Position numbers and translations under genes: made by a program
From: Allofranklinella schreckenbergeri
GTDB taxonomy: Bacteria; Pseudomonadota; Gammaproteobacteria; Burkholderiales; Burkholderiaceae_C
Length of the DNA stretch: 64,000 nucleotides
NCBI RefSeq assembly: GCF_003703475.1
Contig: NZ_RDQM01000007.1
Span: 62,001-126,000 of the forward strand
Direction of reading: 5' to 3'
Shown here: piece by piece, positions 47,703 through 56,713 of the stretch
Layout of the letters: the number at the start of each line of letters is the position of its first letter
Numbering within the stretch: the stretch's first letter is position 1
The notes under the pieces: model-generated
The model's database searches: none
Seen by the model: the letters and a program-made list of their open reading frames with translations, nothing else
Told to the model about the DNA's origin: nothing

Positions 47703-48578
47703 ATGGCAAAAAAATACAACCAGCTAGGGCTGATTGGCTGCGGGCTGATGGGCGGCTCCCTGGCCCTGGCGCTGAAAAAAGAGGGATTGGTCAAGAAAGT
47801 GGTGGGCTACAGCAAATCACCCACCACCACCACGCTGGCGCGCCAGCTCGGCGTCATCGACATCGAGGCCAGCTCCGCCATACAAGCCTGCGCGGGCGCA
47901 GATCTGATCGTGCTGGCCGTGCCCGTGGCCGCCTCGGGCGAGATGTTCAAAACCATCCGGCAGTTCGTGCACCCCCATGTGCTGACCATGGATGTCGGCT
48001 CAACCAAGAACGACGTGGTGCTGGCCGCCGAGAAACACCTGGGCTGGGGCGCCCAGTACTTCGTGCCTGCCCACCCCATCACCGGCAAAGAGCGCTCGGG
48101 CGTGGAGCACGCCGATGCCATGCTGTATTACGGCGCCAAAGTCGTGCTCACCCCCACGCCTGCCACCGATTTGGATCATGTGCAACGCGCCCAGGAACTG
48201 TGGACGGCGCTGGGCAGTGACGTGCGCATCATGTCGCCGCAAGAGCACGACGCGGCGCTGGCCGCCGTCAGCCATCTGCCGCACCTGCTGGCCTTTGCCT
48301 ACGTCAACAGCCTGCTGGGCCAACCCCACAGCGACAGCCTGCTGCGCCTGGCCGGGCCGGGCTTTCGGGATTTCACCCGCATCGCCGCCAGCGACCCCGC
48401 CCTCTGGCGCGACGTGCTGCTGGCCAACCGCACCGAAATCACCGGCCAACTGCGCCACATGGTGCTGGCCATCCAGGAATTCCAGCGCGCCCTGCACAGC
48501 GAAGACGCCGAAGCGCTGGAGCAGCTCATCCAGAAAGCCAGCCAGGCCCGCAACGACTGGCGCAAGCACTCGGCTTGA
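47703..48578 (+). CDS. tyrA: Prephenate dehydrogenase
   Basis: This 291-residue enzyme oxidises prephenate to 4-hydroxyphenylpyruvate in tyrosine synthesis. The Rossmann motif is GLIGCGLMGGSLA (residues 9-21). DVGSTKNDVV, HPITGKERSG and SHLPHLLAFA are the conserved active-site segments. I use the ATG at 47703, 29 bases after pheA. In related genomes aroA and cmk often follow; here the operon ends at an AT-rich palindrome and a terminator. Confidence 0.94.
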   Translation: MAKKYNQLGLIGCGLMGGSLALALKKEGLVKKVVGYSKSPTTTTLARQLGVIDIEASSAIQACAGADLIVLAVPVAASGEMFKTIRQFVHPHVLTMDVGSTKNDVVLAAEKHLGWGAQYFVPAHPITGKERSGVEHADAMLYYGAKVVLTPTPATDLDHVQRAQELWTALGSDVRIMSPQEHDAALAAVSHLPHLLAFAYVNSLLGQPHSDSLLRLAGPGFRDFTRIAASDPALWRDVLLANRTEITGQLRHMVLAIQEFQRALHSEDAEALEQLIQKASQARNDWRKHSA

Positions 48579-48602
48579 GGCTCGGACGCCGCCCCTCAAC
48601 AA

Positions 48603-48674
48603 TACAAATCAAAAATAAAAACCACTTCAATACCAACATGCCGAAATAGGCATGATTTATTTCCTTTGAAATAA
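48603..48674. repeat. AT-rich palindromic intergenic element, copy 8
   Basis: It lies between converging tyrA and the glycine-zipper gene. The left arm is ACAAATCAAAAATAAAAA, the core CATGCCGAAATAGGCATG (reverse orientation), and the right arm TTTATTTCCTTTGAAAT. It abuts the terminator at 48674. Confidence 0.85.
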
Positions 48675-48703
48675 AAATGCCCGTTCAAAAACGGGCATTT
48701 TTT
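48674..48703. terminator. Bidirectional terminator after tyrA
   Basis: AAAATGCCCGTT pairs with AACGGGCATTTT and is followed by more T on the plus strand and A/T on the other. It serves tyrA and the converging minus-strand gene. Confidence 0.9.
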
Positions 48704-48737
48704 AGCTATCCGAAACCCTGAGCCGCAGCCTGAGCAG

Positions 48738-49253
48738 TCACTGTGCCGGGCGGTAATACGTCCTGCCGTTGTACTGGTAGGGCTGATAGCCCTGCGGATA
48801 GGGCTGTTGGTACTGCGGCTGATACTGCGGCTGTTGGTAATACGGCTGCGGGGCATACACCGGCGGCGGCGTGTAAGTGGGCTGCACATACACCGGCTGC
48901 ACGGGCGGGGCCACGTAGCCCGGCGTCGCACTGGGCGCCACCGGCGGGGTTTGCGACTGCGAAAGCGCGTAACCCAAAATCCCCCCGACCACCGCCGCGC
49001 CTGCGGCAATCTCCGCATTGCGATCGCGGCGGCGCTTGCGCTCACGCTCGCTCTCGCTGCGGCGGTATTGCTCAAAACGCTCGTAGCTGTTGCGGTCGTA
49101 GCTGTAGTGATGCAGGTCGTTGGTGTGGCGCTCATACGAGCTATAGGGGCGCACGTAAGGGCGATACTCCGCATCGCCATACTGCGCGGTGGCCGAGCCG
49201 GCCAAAACCAAAGCGCCACAGGCCAAAGCCAGGCGAGTCGTGCTGGAACGCAT
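48738..49253 (-). CDS. Exported glycine-zipper protein with Pro/Tyr/Gln-rich tail
   Basis: This 171-residue protein has a signal peptide (residues 1-23, ending SATA), a charged tyrosine/arginine-rich stretch (40-78), a short glycine-zipper segment (IAAGAAVVGGILGYALS, about 82-98) and a tail dominated by P, Y and Q repeats (100-170). Such proteins are usually outer-membrane or envelope associated with unknown function. GAGGAG is 9 bases before the ATG at 49253. It is divergent from the Uup gene. Confidence 0.78.
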   Translation of the reverse strand: MRSSTTRLALACGALVLAGSATAQYGDAEYRPYVRPYSSYERHTNDLHHYSYDRNSYERFEQYRRSESERERKRRRDRNAEIAAGAAVVGGILGYALSQSQTPPVAPSATPGYVAPPVQPVYVQPTYTPPPVYAPQPYYQQPQYQPQYQQPYPQGYQPYQYNGRTYYRPAQ

Positions 49254-49522
49254 GGGTAATAACTCCTCAAAAAAACAGCCTGCCGCAGCGGCAAGCCCAA
49301 AATCACAACAAACATCAAGGCAGCAGCGCTGCCAACGCAAGCAGCTTAGGCGGCCTGTGTAAAGCGCGCATATCGCAAGCCAAAGGCGGCGTTTCGCTGC
49401 GGTTTCACTCCAGTTTCGCGCACGCAGCGCTTGCGCCCTGACACGCAAGCGCCTACAACGCCCCACCAGCGCCCAGGCTGACACATGCGACCCACTCGCG
49501 CGGGCACGGATAATCACCGCCC

Positions 49523-51433
49523 ATGGCACTCATCACCCTTTTGAATACCCAACTGGCCTTTGGCGACGTGGCCTTGCTCGACGGCGCGGATTTCTCCGTC
49601 GAAGCAGGCGAGCGCATCGCCCTGATCGGCCGCAACGGCGCGGGCAAATCGTCGCTGCTGAAAATCATGGCCGGGCTGGCCCAGGCCGATGATGGCCAAA
49701 TCCAGGTGCAAAGCGGCGTGCGCATGGCCTATGTGCCCCAGGAGCCCGAGCTGGCGCCCGAGCACACCGTGTTCGAAGCCGTTTCTGCAGGCCTGGCCGA
49801 CGTCATCGCCCTGCGCGAGCGCTACCTGCGCCATGCGCCCGAGGACGATCTGGACGCGCTGCAATCGCAAATCGAAGCCCAGGGCGGTTGGACTTGGGAG
49901 CAGCGCGTGCAGGAAACCCTCGCCCGCCTGCGCCTGGAGCCGCAAGCGCGCATTGGCGCCCTCTCCGGCGGCAACAAAAAGCGCGTGGCGCTGGCCCAGG
50001 CCCTGGTGACACAGCCCGATGTGCTGCTGCTCGATGAGCCGACCAACCACCTCGATCTGGACTCCATCGCCTGGTTGGAGGAATTGCTGCTGGGCTTTGG
50101 CGGCAGCATCGTCGTCATCACCCACGACCGCGCCTTTCTCGACCGCATCGCCACGCGCGTGGTCGAACTCGACCGCGGCCGCCTGCGCTCCTACCCCGGC
50201 AACTACAGCCAATACCGCGCACTCAAGGAGCAACAGCTCGCGCAAGAGGCGGTGGACAACGCCAAGGCCGACAAACTCCTGGCGCAAGAGGAAATCTGGA
50301 TCCGCAAAGGCGTGGAAGCGCGCCGCACCCGCAGCGCCAGCCGCGTCGCCCGCCTGCACGCGCTGCGCCAGCAACGCGCCGAGCGCCGCACCGCCCTGGG
50401 CAAGGTGCGCATGGACATCGACCGGGGCGAGGCCAGCGGCAAAATCGTCGCCGAGCTTACCCAGGTCAGCAAAGCCTTTGGCGACAAGCGCCTGATCCAC
50501 CGGCTGGACACCACCATCCTGCGCGGCGACAAAATCGGCCTGCTTGGCCCCAACGGCGCGGGCAAATCCACGCTGCTCAAGCTCATCCTCGGCGAGCTTG
50601 CGCCCGATGAAGGCCACATCCGCCAAGGCGCCAACCTGCGCATCGCCTACTTCGACCAAATGCGCGACGCGCTCGACCCCGATGCCACGCTGGAGGACTT
50701 CATCAGCCCGGGCAGCGAATGGATTGAAATCGGCGGCCAGCGCAAGCACGTCAAAAGCTATCTGGGCGATTTTCTGTTCTCGCCCCGGCGCGCGCTCTCG
50801 CCCATCCGCTCGCTCTCGGGCGGCGAGCGCAACCGCCTGTTGCTGGCGCGCCTGTTCGCCCAGCCCGCCAACGTGCTGGTGCTGGACGAGCCCACCAACG
50901 ATCTGGACATCGAAACCCTGGAGCTGCTCGAAGAACTGCTGCAAACCTACGAAGGCACGGTCTTTCTCGTCAGCCACGACCGCGCTTTTGTGGACAACGT
51001 CGTCACCCAAATCCTCGCCGCCGAAGGCGACGGCCTCTGGCGCGAATACGAAGGCAACGTGCAAGACTGGCTGCTGCAATCGCAACGCAGCCGCGAGCTG
51101 GCCGCCCAGCGCCAGGCGCAGCAAGCCGCCCCCGCCAACCCACCTGCTGCATCATCGAAGCCTGCGCCAGCGCCCGCCCGCGCCGAGAGCCCAAACGCCA
51201 CCGCCTCGCCCGCCAAACGCAAGCTCAGCTACAAAGAGCAGCGCGAACTGGACGCCCTGCCCGCGCACATCGAGGCGCTGGAGGCCGAGCAAGCGCGCAT
51301 CCACGCCGAACTGGCCGACGGCAGCCTGTACGCCAGCGACCACCAAAAAGCCGCCGCCCTGGCCGAACGCGCCGCCGCCATTGAGGACGAATTGCTGCAA
51401 GCGCTGGAGCGCTGGGAGGCGCTGGGGGGATAA
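49523..51433 (+). CDS. uup: ABC-F family ATPase, Uup type
   Basis: This 636-residue cytosolic protein has two ABC ATPase domains and no membrane part, as in ABC-F translation factors. Walker A motifs are GRNGAGKSS (about residue 36) and GPNGAGKST (about 345). Signatures are LSGGNKKRVALAQAL and LSGGERNRLLLARLF, with DEPTNHLDLD and DEPTNDLDIE as Walker B. The C-terminal 110 residues (after an alanine/proline linker) have the Uup-type coiled coil with YKEQRELDALPAHIEALEAE. Uup is linked to ribosome function and precise excision of transposons. Confidence 0.93.
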   Translation: MALITLLNTQLAFGDVALLDGADFSVEAGERIALIGRNGAGKSSLLKIMAGLAQADDGQIQVQSGVRMAYVPQEPELAPEHTVFEAVSAGLADVIALRERYLRHAPEDDLDALQSQIEAQGGWTWEQRVQETLARLRLEPQARIGALSGGNKKRVALAQALVTQPDVLLLDEPTNHLDLDSIAWLEELLLGFGGSIVVITHDRAFLDRIATRVVELDRGRLRSYPGNYSQYRALKEQQLAQEAVDNAKADKLLAQEEIWIRKGVEARRTRSASRVARLHALRQQRAERRTALGKVRMDIDRGEASGKIVAELTQVSKAFGDKRLIHRLDTTILRGDKIGLLGPNGAGKSTLLKLILGELAPDEGHIRQGANLRIAYFDQMRDALDPDATLEDFISPGSEWIEIGGQRKHVKSYLGDFLFSPRRALSPIRSLSGGERNRLLLARLFAQPANVLVLDEPTNDLDIETLELLEELLQTYEGTVFLVSHDRAFVDNVVTQILAAEGDGLWREYEGNVQDWLLQSQRSRELAAQRQAQQAAPANPPAASSKPAPAPARAESPNATASPAKRKLSYKEQRELDALPAHIEALEAEQARIHAELADGSLYASDHQKAAALAERAAAIEDELLQALERWEALGG

Positions 51434-51511
51434 GCCCCTTCTCATCTCCTGCTGCCACCTTGTACCGCCTTTCACGCCGCCTTTCGCACCGCCCGCCGAG
51501 ACAAAAGCCCC

Positions 51512-52006
51512 ATGCCGAAAACCGCCCCGCCAGCCGTTGGCCCAGCCGCCTTCGCCTTCAGCGCCATCGCCGCGCTGGGGGCGCTGGCCCCGCTCGCCCA
51601 TGCGCAAAACGACACCACCGCCTACACCGCCTGCCTGGAGAAAGCCGCCAGCGTCACCGCCGACGCCCTCGATTGCATGGCCCAAGAGCTGAAGGTGCAA
51701 GACAGCCGCCTCAACCAAGCCTTGCACCAGTATCTGGAGGGGCTGGGCCAGGCGCGCCAAACGCAATTTCGCCAGGTGCAAACCCTTTGGCAGCAATACC
51801 GCGACGCCCAATGCCACTTCTACCTGACCCCCGACGGCGGCAGCCAGGCGCGCCTGACGGCCAGCGAATGCCTGCTCAGCGAAACCGCCCAGCGCGTGGA
51901 GCTGCTGCGCGCACTCATCCAGGAACAAGAGCTGGCGCCCGACTCCGAGCGCCAACCTGAGGCCCACCCCGCCACACAGGCCGCGGCCGAACCAGCCCCC
52001 AATTGA
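51512..52006 (+). CDS. LprI/DUF1311-family exported protein
   Basis: This 164-residue protein has a signal peptide (about residues 1-31, ending AHA) and a DUF1311 domain. That family includes the LprI-type lysozyme inhibitors. The conserved pattern is CLEKAASVTADALDCMAQEL, QDSRLNQALHQYL, and cysteines in DAQCHFY and ASECLLSETAQR. A hydrophilic tail rich in A, P and E follows. A role in protecting peptidoglycan is possible but only by family resemblance. It converges on rpoN. Confidence 0.75.
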   Translation: MPKTAPPAVGPAAFAFSAIAALGALAPLAHAQNDTTAYTACLEKAASVTADALDCMAQELKVQDSRLNQALHQYLEGLGQARQTQFRQVQTLWQQYRDAQCHFYLTPDGGSQARLTASECLLSETAQRVELLRALIQEQELAPDSERQPEAHPATQAAAEPAPN

Positions 52007-52034
52007 GCTTGCGGCTGGAAACCTCCTTTATACT

Positions 52035-52106
52035 CCAAATCAAAAGGAAAATAAATTGCCTTGTTTCGGCATGATGGTATTCAAATCAATTTTCTCTTGA
52101 TTTGAA
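52035..52106. repeat. AT-rich palindromic intergenic element, copy 9
   Basis: It lies between the converging LprI-like gene and rpoN. It is the clearest copy: arms CCAAATCAAAAGGAAAATAA and TTTCTCTTGATTTG, core CCTTGTTTCGGCATGATGG. Confidence 0.9.
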
Positions 52107-52137
52107 TTGCCCAGCAGATGACGGCGCAGCTCTGCGC

Positions 52138-53703
52138 TTACAGGCTTTTGCGCAAATTGGCGGGCGCAATGCGCAGAGCTTCGCGGTATTTGGCTACCGT
52201 GCGGCGCGCGCATTCGATGCCCTGGGTTTTGAGCAGCTCGGAAATCTGGTTGTCCGACAGCGGCTTTTGCGGGTTTTCTGCCGCCACAAGCTGCTTGATG
52301 AGCGCACGCACGGCGGTGCTGGAGGCGCTGGCGCCCGAGTCCGTCTCCAGCCCCGAGCCGAAAAAATGCTTGAGTTCAAAGGTGCCGTGCGGCGTATCCA
52401 TGTATTTGGCGGTGGTCACGCGCGAGACGGTCGATTCATGCATGCCCAGCTCCTCGGCCACCTCGCGCAGCACCAAGGGGCGCATGGCCACTTCACCGTG
52501 CTGGAAGAAAGCCTGCTGGCGCTGCACGATGACTTTGGCCACACGCAAGATGGTGTCAAAGCGCTGCTGGATGTTTTTGATGAACCAGCGCGCTTCCTGC
52601 AAATGCTGCTGCAAGGGCGCGCCTTCAGCGCCGCTGCGGCGCAGGGCGCTGGCGTAGGCCTCGTGGATGCGCAGCCGGGGCATGACGTCGGGGTTGAGCC
52701 GCACTTCGAACTCGCCCTGCCGACCGCGCGCGCCCGGCGCGGGGCGCACGATGACATCGGGCACGATGAGGTTGCGCTCCACATCAGCAAAGCGCCGCCC
52801 GGGCTTGGGTTCGAGCCGCGCAATCAGCGCCAGCGCCTGGCGCACCGGCTCGGGCTGGGCATGCAGCAGCGCGCAAAGCTGGCGCACATCGCGCCGCGCG
52901 ATCAGCTCCAGCGGCTGCGCGCACAGGCTGCGCGCCAGCGCCAGCACGGCCATGTCCCCGGCGTAGTCCTCTGAGCGCTCCAGCGCGCGGATTTGCAGTT
53001 GCAGGCATTCGGCCAGATCGCGCGCGCCTACGCCCGCAGGCTCCATGGTGTGCAGCAGATTGAGCGCGAGCTGGAAATGGTGCAGCAGCTCGTCCACCTC
53101 TTCCAGGCTGCGCGCCAGGGGCAGGACCAGGTCCTCCAGCGTGTCTTCCAGATAGCCGTCTTCATTGAGCGATTCGATGAGAAAGTCCAGCGCGGCCCGG
53201 TCGGTGGGCGAGAGGAAGAATTCCCCGGCCTGCTGGTGCAAGAAGTCGCTCAGCGAGATGTGCGCGCCACGGATGTCGGCGGCATCCACATCGGCATCGC
53301 CGCCGCCCTGGCCGCGCGGCGGGGCGTCGCCCCCCCATTCATCGTCGTTGGGGGAAATGTCCAGCGAGCCATCGCCATCCCAATCGGCAGGGGCATCGGC
53401 CAAGGCCTGGCCTTCGGCCTCGTGGGCAGCGGCGGCCTCATCGCCAGCGTCGTCGCCGAAGGCCTCGCGCTCCAGCGCTTTTTCTCCGCTGGGCACGGGC
53501 GCATCGGCGGCGCTCAAGCCGAATTCTTCGCGCTCGGCGCGCTCCTCGCCCTCTTGCAGTTCCAAAAAAGGGTTGACCTCCAGCATGTGCTCGACTTCTT
53601 GCTGCATCTCCAGCGTGGAGAGCTGCAACAGCCGAATGGACTGCTGAAGCTGGGGCGTGAGCGCCAGGTTCTGCGAAGTCTTGAGGGAGACGCCGAGCTT
53701 CAT
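52138..53703 (-). CDS. rpoN: RNA polymerase sigma-54 factor
   Basis: This 521-residue sigma factor directs RNA polymerase to -24/-12 promoters and needs AAA+ activators. The N-terminal Q/L-rich region I (LTPQLQQSIRLLQLSTLEMQ) starts at residue 17. An acidic region II spans about 55-150. The core-binding region, the helix-turn-helix and the RpoN box ARRTVAKYREAL near the C-terminus are complete. It is 16 bases downstream of lptB. In most relatives hpf, ptsN and hprK follow; here they lie 18 kb away. Confidence 0.97.
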   Translation of the reverse strand: MKLGVSLKTSQNLALTPQLQQSIRLLQLSTLEMQQEVEHMLEVNPFLELQEGEERAEREEFGLSAADAPVPSGEKALEREAFGDDAGDEAAAAHEAEGQALADAPADWDGDGSLDISPNDDEWGGDAPPRGQGGGDADVDAADIRGAHISLSDFLHQQAGEFFLSPTDRAALDFLIESLNEDGYLEDTLEDLVLPLARSLEEVDELLHHFQLALNLLHTMEPAGVGARDLAECLQLQIRALERSEDYAGDMAVLALARSLCAQPLELIARRDVRQLCALLHAQPEPVRQALALIARLEPKPGRRFADVERNLIVPDVIVRPAPGARGRQGEFEVRLNPDVMPRLRIHEAYASALRRSGAEGAPLQQHLQEARWFIKNIQQRFDTILRVAKVIVQRQQAFFQHGEVAMRPLVLREVAEELGMHESTVSRVTTAKYMDTPHGTFELKHFFGSGLETDSGASASSTAVRALIKQLVAAENPQKPLSDNQISELLKTQGIECARRTVAKYREALRIAPANLRKSL

Positions 53704-53719
53704 GGCACGCTGCCTCGCT

Positions 53720-54517
53720 TCACATGCGGAAGTTCTCGCCCAGATAGACGCGGCGCACGTCGGGGTTCTCGATGATCTCCTGCGCCGGGCCTTGCGCCAG
53801 CACGGAGCCTTCGCTGATGATGCAGGCGCGATCGCAAATGCCCAGGGTTTCGCGCACGTTGTGGTCGGTAATCAGCACGCCAATGCCGCGCTCTTTGAGA
53901 AATGCAATGCTGCGCTGGATTTCCATGACCGCGATGGGATCCACGCCCGCAAAAGGCTCATCCAGCAAGATAAAGCGCGGCTGCGTCGCCAACGCCCGCG
54001 CAATTTCCACGCGCCTGCGCTCACCGCCCGAGAGCGCAGGCGCAGGCGTGCTGCGCAAATGCTCCACCCGCAGCTCGCCCAGCAAACGCTCCAGCCGCGC
54101 ATCGACTTCCGCGCGCGATAGCGCCTTGCCCTGCGCATCGACTTGCAGCTCCAGCACCGCGCGCACGTTTTCCTCCACCGTCAAACGGCGAAAAATGGAA
54201 GCCTCCTGCGGCAAGTAGGACAAGCCCAGGCGCGAGCGCTTGTGAATGGGCATATCGGCAATGGAATGGCCGTCGATGAAGATATCGCCACCATCGCTGC
54301 GCACCAGGCCGACGATCATGTAAAACGACGTCGTCTTGCCAGCGCCATTGGGGCCAAGCAAGCCCATCACTTCACCATTGACGACATCCAGGGACACGTC
54401 CTTGACGACCTTGCGCCCGCCATAACTTTTCTGCAAATGGCGCACTTGCAGGCTGGAAACACCCTTGGCCTGCCGATCGGCGGCGCTGATCTCTGCACTT
54501 TGGAGCGATACCACCAT
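53720..54517 (-). CDS. lptB: LPS export ABC transporter ATP-binding protein
   Basis: This 265-residue ATPase powers the LptB2FGC complex that moves LPS out of the inner membrane. The Walker [10 protein letters not shown] is near residue 60, the signature is [15 protein letters not shown], and Walker B plus following residues read [15 protein letters not shown], which is typical of LptB. I use the ATG at 54517 (MVVSLQS), after the lptA stop; a longer frame overlapping lptA by about 95 bases is unlikely. It lies between lptA and rpoN. Confidence 0.95.
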   Translation of the reverse strand: MVVSLQSAEISAADRQAKGVSSLQVRHLQKSYGGRKVVKDVSLDVVNGEVMGLLGPNGAGKTTSFYMIVGLVRSDGGDIFIDGHSIADMPIHKRSRLGLSYLPQEASIFRRLTVEENVRAVLELQVDAQGKALSRAEVDARLERLLGELRVEHLRSTPAPALSGGERRRVEIARALATQPRFILLDEPFAGVDPIAVMEIQRSIAFLKERGIGVLITDHNVRETLGICDRACIISEGSVLAQGPAQEIIENPDVRRVYLGENFRM

Positions 54518-54524
54518 CGCCGCC

Positions 54525-55151
54525 TCACTGGCCTTGCAAGCGGCTGCTCGGCTGAAGCGCCGCACCGCCTGCGCCTCCCGCCCCCTGTGCGCTGGTGCCC
54601 GAAGCGGTTGATGCGCCAATCACCGCGCGCACACGGCCCGAGCCGCCCTGCCCGGCCTTGCGGGCGCCATCCACCGTGAACACGCCTGTGGTGTTGTTGT
54701 AAACAATCACCGCGCCATCGATTTCGTCATTGAGGCGCCCGGCCTGCAAGCGCCGCAACTCGGCTTTGCCTATGAGTTTGACTTGATCTGCCTTGCTGTC
54801 GTACTCGATACGCCCAGCCTGCGCCTCCACCACCTCCACAGGCGCGCCTTTGGGCGTATCGCGCTGCTGGCGGAAAAAAGCGCGGCGGCCGCCTGAGGCT
54901 TCCACCGTGCCGAACTGGCTGCCATCGGCGCGCTGCTGCACCGTGAGCTTGTCGCCTTTGAGCACGATGGTGCCTTTAGTCACCACCACATTGCCGGAAA
55001 ACACCGTCACCTGGGCCGCATCATCGTGGCGCAGCCCATCGGCCTCGACATTCATGGGTTGATTGCGGTCGCTGGCCAAGGCCAGCGCGTTTGACGCCAT
55101 GGAACAGGCTGCGGCGAGTACCGCCAGGGAGATCCAGAGTTTCTTCATCAC
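54525..55151 (-). CDS. lptA: LPS export periplasmic bridge protein LptA
   Basis: This 208-residue periplasmic protein forms the bridge that carries LPS to the outer membrane. A signal peptide covers about residues 1-25 (ALALA), followed by the OstA-type repeats: [34 protein letters not shown] and [16 protein letters not shown]. The C-terminus has a G/A/S-rich tail. The second codon is also ATG. The usual upstream gene lptC is absent; a terminator and hisG precede it instead. Confidence 0.93.
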   Translation of the reverse strand: MMKKLWISLAVLAAACSMASNALALASDRNQPMNVEADGLRHDDAAQVTVFSGNVVVTKGTIVLKGDKLTVQQRADGSQFGTVEASGGRRAFFRQQRDTPKGAPVEVVEAQAGRIEYDSKADQVKLIGKAELRRLQAGRLNDEIDGAVIVYNNTTGVFTVDGARKAGQGGSGRVRAVIGASTASGTSAQGAGGAGGAALQPSSRLQGQ

Positions 55152-55259
55152 GGCACGATTCTTGCTTTGGGAAATGGTTCAACGATTCTAGCCCGCATGG
55201 GCTGGCCCTGTACACAGGGCAGGCGGTGGCGCGGCAAAACGCCAACACACCAGCGCAGC

Positions 55260-55400
55260 GCAAAAAAAACCCCGCTGGGAAGCGGGGTTAAAAGGGTCTT
55301 GGATAGTTCTCGCAATTTCAAACGATTCCCTTCAGGATTCGCCTATGGAATGAACTCATGCGCTGTAGCCGCCGACTCGCGGCTGGGGCCAATTGTATCG
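55260..55400 (-). ncRNA. Possible small RNA or structured 3' UTR between hisG and lptA
   Basis: On the minus strand a TACAAT at about 55401-55406 could be a -10 box. It is followed by a small AGCCGC/GCGGCT hairpin, about 90 bases of weaker structure and a strong terminator at 55268-55289. The unit would give an RNA of roughly 130-140 bases. It may equally be the 3' end of the hisG mRNA. No known family was recognised. Confidence 0.25.
55268..55289 (-). terminator. Terminator downstream of hisG
   Basis: AACCCCGCT pairs with AGCGGGGTT across 4 bases, followed on the minus strand by eight T. It lies 155 bases past the hisG stop and 117 bases before the lptA start. Confidence 0.88.
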
Positions 55401-55444
55401 CAAATTGCTCGGATTTTGCATTTAGTCCACATCTTGCCTCTTTT

Positions 55445-56092
55445 TCAGCCATCTTGGTGACGAACTGCCTGCGCAAAGGTATTGATCAAGGGCCGCAATT
55501 GGGCCTGCTTCAGGCGCAGCGCCGCTTGATTGACGACCAGTTGAGAGCTGATTTCCATGATGGTCTCCACCTCTTTCAAGCGATTGGCGCGCAAAGTATT
55601 TCCAGTGGAAACCAAATCCACAATCGCATCGGCCATGCCCGTCAGCGGTGCCAGTTCCATACTGCCGTAGAGCTTGACCAAATCCACGTGCACGCCTTTG
55701 CGGGCAAAAAATTCGCGTGCAATGCCTGTGTATTTGGTCGCCACGCGCAGCCGCGCGCCGCGGCGCACGACGTTGTGGTAATCGAAATGCTCAGGCGTCG
55801 CCACGCTGACGCGGCAGCGCCCAATGCGCAAATCCAATGGTTGAAACAGGCCCTGGCCACCATGTTCAATCAGCACATCTTTACCCGCTACGCCCATGTC
55901 TGCGCCGCCAAACTGCACATAGGTTGGCACATCGCTGGCCCGCACGAGCACAACGCGCACGTCCTCGCGGTTGGTGGGCAAAATCAACTGGCGGGATTTT
56001 TCCGGGTCTTCAAGCACTTGGATGCCAGCCGCTGCCAGTAGCGGCAAAGTTTCTTCGAAGATGCGCCCTTTGGACAGGGCTAGTGTGATCAT
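55445..56092 (-). CDS. hisG: ATP phosphoribosyltransferase, short form
   Basis: This 215-residue enzyme starts histidine synthesis by joining ATP and PRPP. The start [19 protein letters not shown] and the PRPP-binding [17 protein letters not shown] segment are typical. It lacks the C-terminal regulatory domain, so it should need the HisZ subunit. It stands alone here: no other his genes follow, and a terminator lies downstream. A TAGAGCGTGT motif, like the end of the 272-bp element, lies 41 bases upstream. Confidence 0.95.
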   Translation of the reverse strand: MITLALSKGRIFEETLPLLAAAGIQVLEDPEKSRQLILPTNREDVRVVLVRASDVPTYVQFGGADMGVAGKDVLIEHGGQGLFQPLDLRIGRCRVSVATPEHFDYHNVVRRGARLRVATKYTGIAREFFARKGVHVDLVKLYGSMELAPLTGMADAIVDLVSTGNTLRANRLKEVETIMEISSQLVVNQAALRLKQAQLRPLINTFAQAVRHQDG

Positions 56093-56218
56093 GGCGTTCT
56101 CTGAAAAGGGTGGGTGAACGAGGCGCGGATTCTAGAGCGTGTCAGGGACTGTGCCGCCCTCACGCCAGCCCCGACAAAGGGGCCAGAAAGCCCGCATGCA
56201 TTGGCGTTTTCCACAAAA

Positions 56219-56250
56219 AACCGCCGCAGCGGCAATCCACTGCGGCGGTT
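56219..56250 (-). terminator. Terminator of the cyd operon
   Basis: AACCGCCGCAG pairs with CTGCGGCGGTT across 10 bases, followed on the minus strand by six T. The mobile-element copy lies between it and the cydX stop. Confidence 0.85.
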
Positions 56251-56268
56251 TGGGACTTTTCAATGGTT

Positions 56269-56541
56269 TAGAGCGTGTGATGCACTTTCCGCCCCCCGCG
56301 AGAGCGCCCCGACGTGTGCAGTGCAAAGCGCTGGCCCCGCCGCAGCCTGGCGGGCTGCAAGGGGGCGGCAACGCCGCAATGCGCATGCCGGGGCGCTTCT
56401 CCCTTCGGGCTGGCCCCAAAACCATGCACTCGCCGCGTTGGCCCGCTTGCCAAGGCAATCAGCCTTGGCGGCGCGCGCCGCCTTGCGATTACACGGTTTT
56501 GGGGCCAGCGCGGGGGAGCGCAAAGTGCATAACACGCTCTA
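56269..56541. mobile_element. 273-bp MITE-like element, copy A
   Basis: The left end TAGAGCGTGTGATGCACTTT is an inverted match to the right end AAAGTGCATAACACGCTCTA (one mismatch in 20). Both ends finish in TA, as would a TA target duplication of IS630/Tc1-type elements. The interior is GC-rich with a CCAAGGC/GCCTTGG stem and no credible transposase. It begins 2 bases past the cydX stop (minus strand) and lies before the operon terminator. Copy B at 60233 is in the same orientation and differs at about 13 positions. Confidence 0.85.
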
Positions 56542-56543
56542 GA

Positions 56544-56669
56544 TCAAAGGCTCCCAGAGCCTGTTTGGCGTGCGCGCTCGGCGTCGTCCATCAGCTCGTA
56601 CCACATGGCGTTGAGCACGGCCAGGGCGGCGGCCAGCGGCAGGCCCAGCATCCAGGCGAAATACCACAT
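56544..56669 (-). CDS. cydX: Cytochrome bd small subunit CydX
   Basis: This 41-residue single-span membrane peptide stabilises the haem site of cytochrome bd oxidase. It begins MWYFAWMLGLPLAAALAVL, close to the family pattern, and ends in a charged tail after NAMWYELMDD. It lies 44 bases downstream of cydB on the same strand, its usual place. TGAAAGGAACTCACA upstream holds an AAGGAA ribosome-binding site. Confidence 0.9.
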   Translation of the reverse strand: MWYFAWMLGLPLAAALAVLNAMWYELMDDAERARQTGSGSL

Positions 56670-56713
56670 TGTGAGTTCCTTTCAAAAATGGTTGATTCGG
56701 TGTTGGGCCGCGC

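Noticed and set aside
53300-53504. Open frames on both strands over the acidic region of rpoN
   Set aside because: They are GC-rich shadows of the well-conserved sigma-54 gene.
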